DNA of 6,027 nt. It comes from an uncultured Clostridia bacterium (lineage in GTDB: Bacteria > Bacillota > Clostridia > Christensenellales > UBA1242). Below are positions 5,324 through 6,027 of this stretch, one piece after another. The notes under the pieces are model-generated. The model saw only the letters and a program-made list of their open reading frames with translations, searched no databases and had not been told where the DNA came from. Position numbers and translations under genes: made by a program. Position 1 is the stretch's first letter. Each line of letters starts with the position of its first letter. Where the stretch lies: assembly GCA_946610635.1 (NCBI GenBank), contig CAMOCI010000043.1, forward strand, positions 1 through 6,027, given 5' to 3'.

Positions 5324-5332
5324 ATGTTTATC

Positions 5333-5605
5333 GTGCCAATAATTAAATCAGCAATTAAAAGAGTTGAAGTAAACGAAAGACAACAACAAGAAAATAGAGG
5401 TCCTAAATCACAACTTGCAAATGCTTTAAGAAAATATAGAGCAACTTTAAGTGCAGGAAAAGTTGAAGAAGCAGAAAAATTTTTGCCAGAACTTGTATCT
5501 CTTGTTGACGTATCTGCAAGAAAAGGTATTATTACAAAAGATAATGCTAATAGAAAAAAAGCGAATATTGCGTTAGCACTTGAAAAAGCAAAAAAAGCAG
5601 AATAA
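5333..5605 (+). CDS. rpsT: 30S ribosomal protein S20
   Basis: 90 residues, close to the usual 85-90 of bacterial S20. This protein is a primary binder of the 5' domain of 16S rRNA in 30S assembly and folds as a three-helix bundle. Family marks are the basic N-terminus PIIKSAIKRV (residues 2-11), NRGPKSQL (21-28), and the C-terminal block DVSARKGIITKDNANRKKANI (59-79; compare the usual KGxIHKNxAxRKKS pattern). The usual IHKNAA is ITKDNA here, and the Ser after RKK is Ala. The GTG start gives the expected N-terminus; starting at ATG 5324 would add MFI and leave no ribosome-binding spacing. Its own strong promoter and terminator make it monocistronic. It is divergent from gpr across 98 bases and convergent with the alpha/beta hydrolase gene. 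Confidence 0.97.
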   Translation: MPIIKSAIKRVEVNERQQQENRGPKSQLANALRKYRATLSAGKVEEAEKFLPELVSLVDVSARKGIITKDNANRKKANIALALEKAKKAE

Positions 5606-5607
5606 TT

Positions 5608-5636
5608 AAAAACAGCAATTTCAGTTGCTGTTTTTT
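5608..5636. terminator. Bidirectional terminator between convergent rpsT and the hydrolase gene
   Basis: AAAAACAGCAA (5608-5618) pairs perfectly with TTGCTGTTTTT (5625-5635) around a six-base loop. The plus strand ends in TTTTTT three bases or so after the rpsT stop region, and the minus strand ends in TTTTT. It can serve rpsT and also the hydrolase gene, whose stop is at 5668. Confidence 0.85.
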
Positions 5637-5667
5637 AATGTCAAAATATAAATTTAAGTTTATTTTA

Positions 5668-6027
5668 TTACATTTCTAAATAATCTAATTGTTTGTTAAT
5701 TATTTTTTTATTGTCTTCAACTATTGTATTCAATTCTTGCTCAATATTCTTTTTTTGCACAATATCATTAACAAATTTTTTTATTTCATTTAAACAATTA
5801 GAATAATAATCTGGATATTTAACTACCGCATCATGAAACAGTTTGTATCCTTTTTTTATTTCAAAATGTCTAACTGATAAATTTAACTCTTTTGCTTTTT
5901 GTAAAAATGCTTTTTTATGTGCACTAACAACAAAATCATTGTAAGCAGAAAACATTACTGTTGGTGGAAAATCATATGAAAGGCTATCAAATGCATGGCA
6001 TTTAGTTGATAATTCTTTTTTATTATG
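5668..6027 (-). CDS. C-terminal part of a probable alpha/beta hydrolase (esterase-like); 5' end outside window
   Basis: The frame stays open from the stop at 5668 to the window edge, giving 119 codons, so the internal ATG at 5955 is not the true start. The visible part resembles the end of an alpha/beta-hydrolase-fold esterase: FPPTVMFSAYNDFVV (residues 20-34 of the fragment) matches the strand and loop that carry the catalytic acid (D31), and GYKLFHDAVVKYPD (60-73) matches the loop with the catalytic histidine (H65). A helix EIKKFVNDI (81-89) then closes the fold. The nucleophile Ser (GxSxG) would lie outside the window. About 30 extra Lys/Glu/Asn-rich residues (90-119) follow the fold and are helical in character. 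Substrate is unknown. The family call rests on the motif order only. It converges on rpsT and shares its terminator. Confidence 0.65.
   Translation of the reverse strand, partial: HNKKELSTKCHAFDSLSYDFPPTVMFSAYNDFVVSAHKKAFLQKAKELNLSVRHFEIKKGYKLFHDAVVKYPDYYSNCLNEIKKFVNDIVQKKNIEQELNTIVEDNKKIINKQLDYLEM

Noticed and set aside
5324..5332. ATG at 5324 as rpsT start
   Set aside because: There is no space between it and AAGGGAG, and it would add a non-family N-terminus (MFI).

Overview
The window looks like a piece of chromosome from an AT-rich, endospore-forming member of the Bacillota, most likely an uncultured Clostridia-type lineage. Three things point there. Base composition is very low in GC by eye, with A/T-ending codons and TAA at all six stop codons visible. 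Promoters and Shine-Dalgarno sites are of Gram-positive type. There is a germination protease (gpr), found essentially only in endospore formers, divergent from ribosomal protein gene rpsT. As I remember it, rpsT/gpr adjacency also occurs in Bacillus, where comEC and holA lie nearby. TGG is used for Trp and TGA is not read through, so the standard code applies.

Layout, left to right: a ComEC-type metallo-beta-lactamase-fold hydrolase with an N-terminal membrane anchor (minus, 3' end outside the window); a patatin-like phospholipase (minus); a 414-residue membrane-anchored, very acidic coiled-coil protein of unknown function (minus); a roughly 280-base A/T-rich divergent intergenic region with phased A/T tracts; a small membrane-anchored protein with Big2-like immunoglobulin folds (plus); gpr (minus); rpsT (plus); and the C-terminal part of an alpha/beta hydrolase (minus, 5' end outside the window). 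There are no RNA genes, CRISPR arrays, insertion sequences or phage genes that I can see.

Almost every gene appears to be its own transcription unit. Hairpin terminators follow the patatin gene and the coiled-coil gene. Two further hairpins sit between convergent pairs (Big2-like/gpr and rpsT/hydrolase), and each complete gene or gene start has a recognisable -10 region. The most notable pattern is a split in translation starts. The MBL, coiled-coil and rpsT genes have Shine-Dalgarno sites. The patatin, Big2-like and gpr genes have none, and in all three the -10 hexamer ends exactly six bases before the ATG, which predicts leaderless mRNAs starting at the start codon.

The functional theme is cell-envelope and housekeeping: three membrane-anchored proteins (two facing outward), a lipid hydrolase, spore germination and translation. 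I see no convincing defence or mobile system. The least explained gene is the coiled-coil membrane protein, which has a hairpin in its 5' leader and a non-repetitive C-terminal block that looks like a real domain.
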